Below the pieces are notes generated by a model. It searched no databases and was not told the DNA's origin. It saw nothing but the letters and a program-made list of their open reading frames with translations. Shown in pieces: positions 30,614 to 30,861 of a DNA stretch of 30,861 nt (its first letter is position 1; every line of letters starts with the position of its first letter). The DNA lies in IMG/VR virus record IMGVR_UViG_3300007623_000021, positions 1-30,861 of that record, one strand, 5' to 3'. The position numbers and the translations under genes are program-made. The DNA comes from a virus.

Positions 30614-30861
30614 GGAAATTCCCCCACACTACGTAGGCATAACCTATACAGAGCATGACTAGTATCTCAGACTGCTGGTAGTAGTAGAGGACAACCCCTG
30701 CTGCCACACCCGCTACCTTAGCTATCCCTAAGCCAAGTTTAAGCCCAAACTTATCCATTAGCTTAGCGACTACAGGGTTAGCCTCTACACCGCCATTAGA
30801 AATAGCTCTAATGGTTGTCCAGTAGTCTAAGCCCTGTAGCACTAAGTAGACGCCTAGCAGC
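30588..30861 (-). CDS. Small membrane protein resembling DUF5658 (5' end outside window)
   Basis: The frame stays open to the window edge (LLGVYLVLQGLDYWTTIRAI), so the true start is beyond it; the GTG at 30842 would cut off half of the first membrane helix. The pattern is a hydrophobic helix ending in LQ-LDY-TT, then GGVEANPVV, then two more membrane helices (VAGVAAGVVLYYYQ and VMLCIGYAYVVWGNF). It matches my memory of DUF5658-like membrane proteins. It lies at the head of the visible lysis cassette. Function unknown. Confidence 0.55.
   Translation of the reverse strand, partial: LLGVYLVLQGLDYWTTIRAISNGGVEANPVVAKLMDKFGLKLGLGIAKVAGVAAGVVLYYYQQSEILVMLCIGYAYVVWGNFRVIRNTSR

Noticed and set aside
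1-30861. Temperate phage functions (integrase, repressor, attachment site)
   Set aside because: No recombinase, CI-like repressor or tRNA-associated att repeat was found. The two tRNAs are complete and part of the operon. The visible content fits a lytic phage, though the rest of the genome is not seen.

Overview
The window is part of a lytic, T7-like podovirus genome with short tail-type modules, AT-leaning base composition and two convergent gene blocks. The evidence is a single-chain T7-type RNA polymerase, a T7-type family A DNA polymerase, a fused primase-helicase, a gp2.5-like single-strand DNA binding protein and a large-protein ejection cassette. No integrase or repressor is visible. 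Terminase, portal, capsid and tail-tube genes are not here and must lie outside, probably beyond the right edge. The host cannot be named from the sequence. The ribonucleotide reductase, glutaredoxin and overall gene set resemble marine or other aquatic podoviruses, but that is an inference.

Positions 1-12877 (+ strand) hold the DNA metabolism block: the end of an unknown gene, a hypothetical, glutaredoxin, a phage-promoter-like site, SSB, small genes, tRNA-Arg(TCT) and tRNA-Leu(TAA), DNA polymerase, RusA-like resolvase, class I ribonucleotide reductase beta and alpha, an endonuclease VII-like HNH protein, a 5'-3' exonuclease, primase-helicase, T7-like RNA polymerase and a small hypothetical. 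A strong bidirectional hairpin terminator (12884-12915) separates this block from the convergent late block.

Positions 12922-30861 (- strand, read right to left) hold a lysis cassette (membrane proteins, holin-like protein, GH108 endolysin), a 120-bp control region, a GNAT-like protein, small virion proteins and four giant proteins of 1256, 934, 1288 and 1350 residues. The order GNAT-like, small Gly/Ala-rich protein, then giant proteins recalls T7 genes 13-16 (the ejected internal core). The 1288-aa protein begins with a staphylococcal-nuclease-like domain whose catalytic Arg/Glu/Arg positions are intact. The 1350-aa protein carries, in order and at sensible spacing, the GR, A, B, H...D and HD motifs of single-subunit RNA polymerases.

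The main discovery candidate is therefore a podovirus with two single-subunit RNA polymerases: a classical T7-like enzyme encoded in the replication operon, and a highly divergent one encoded in the ejection-protein cassette, as the N4 virion RNA polymerase is. The latter is probably packaged and injected, together with a nuclease-bearing partner. A proposed 16-bp promoter family (TAGNTGCATNGTTARG) occurs once before ssb, once before the ejection genes on the - strand, and once pointing into an AT-rich palindromic tract. The last arrangement resembles the T7 primary replication origin. In this model the injected polymerase (or host polymerase) starts transcription, the T7-like enzyme then amplifies its own operon and the virion genes, and the AT-rich site may serve replication.
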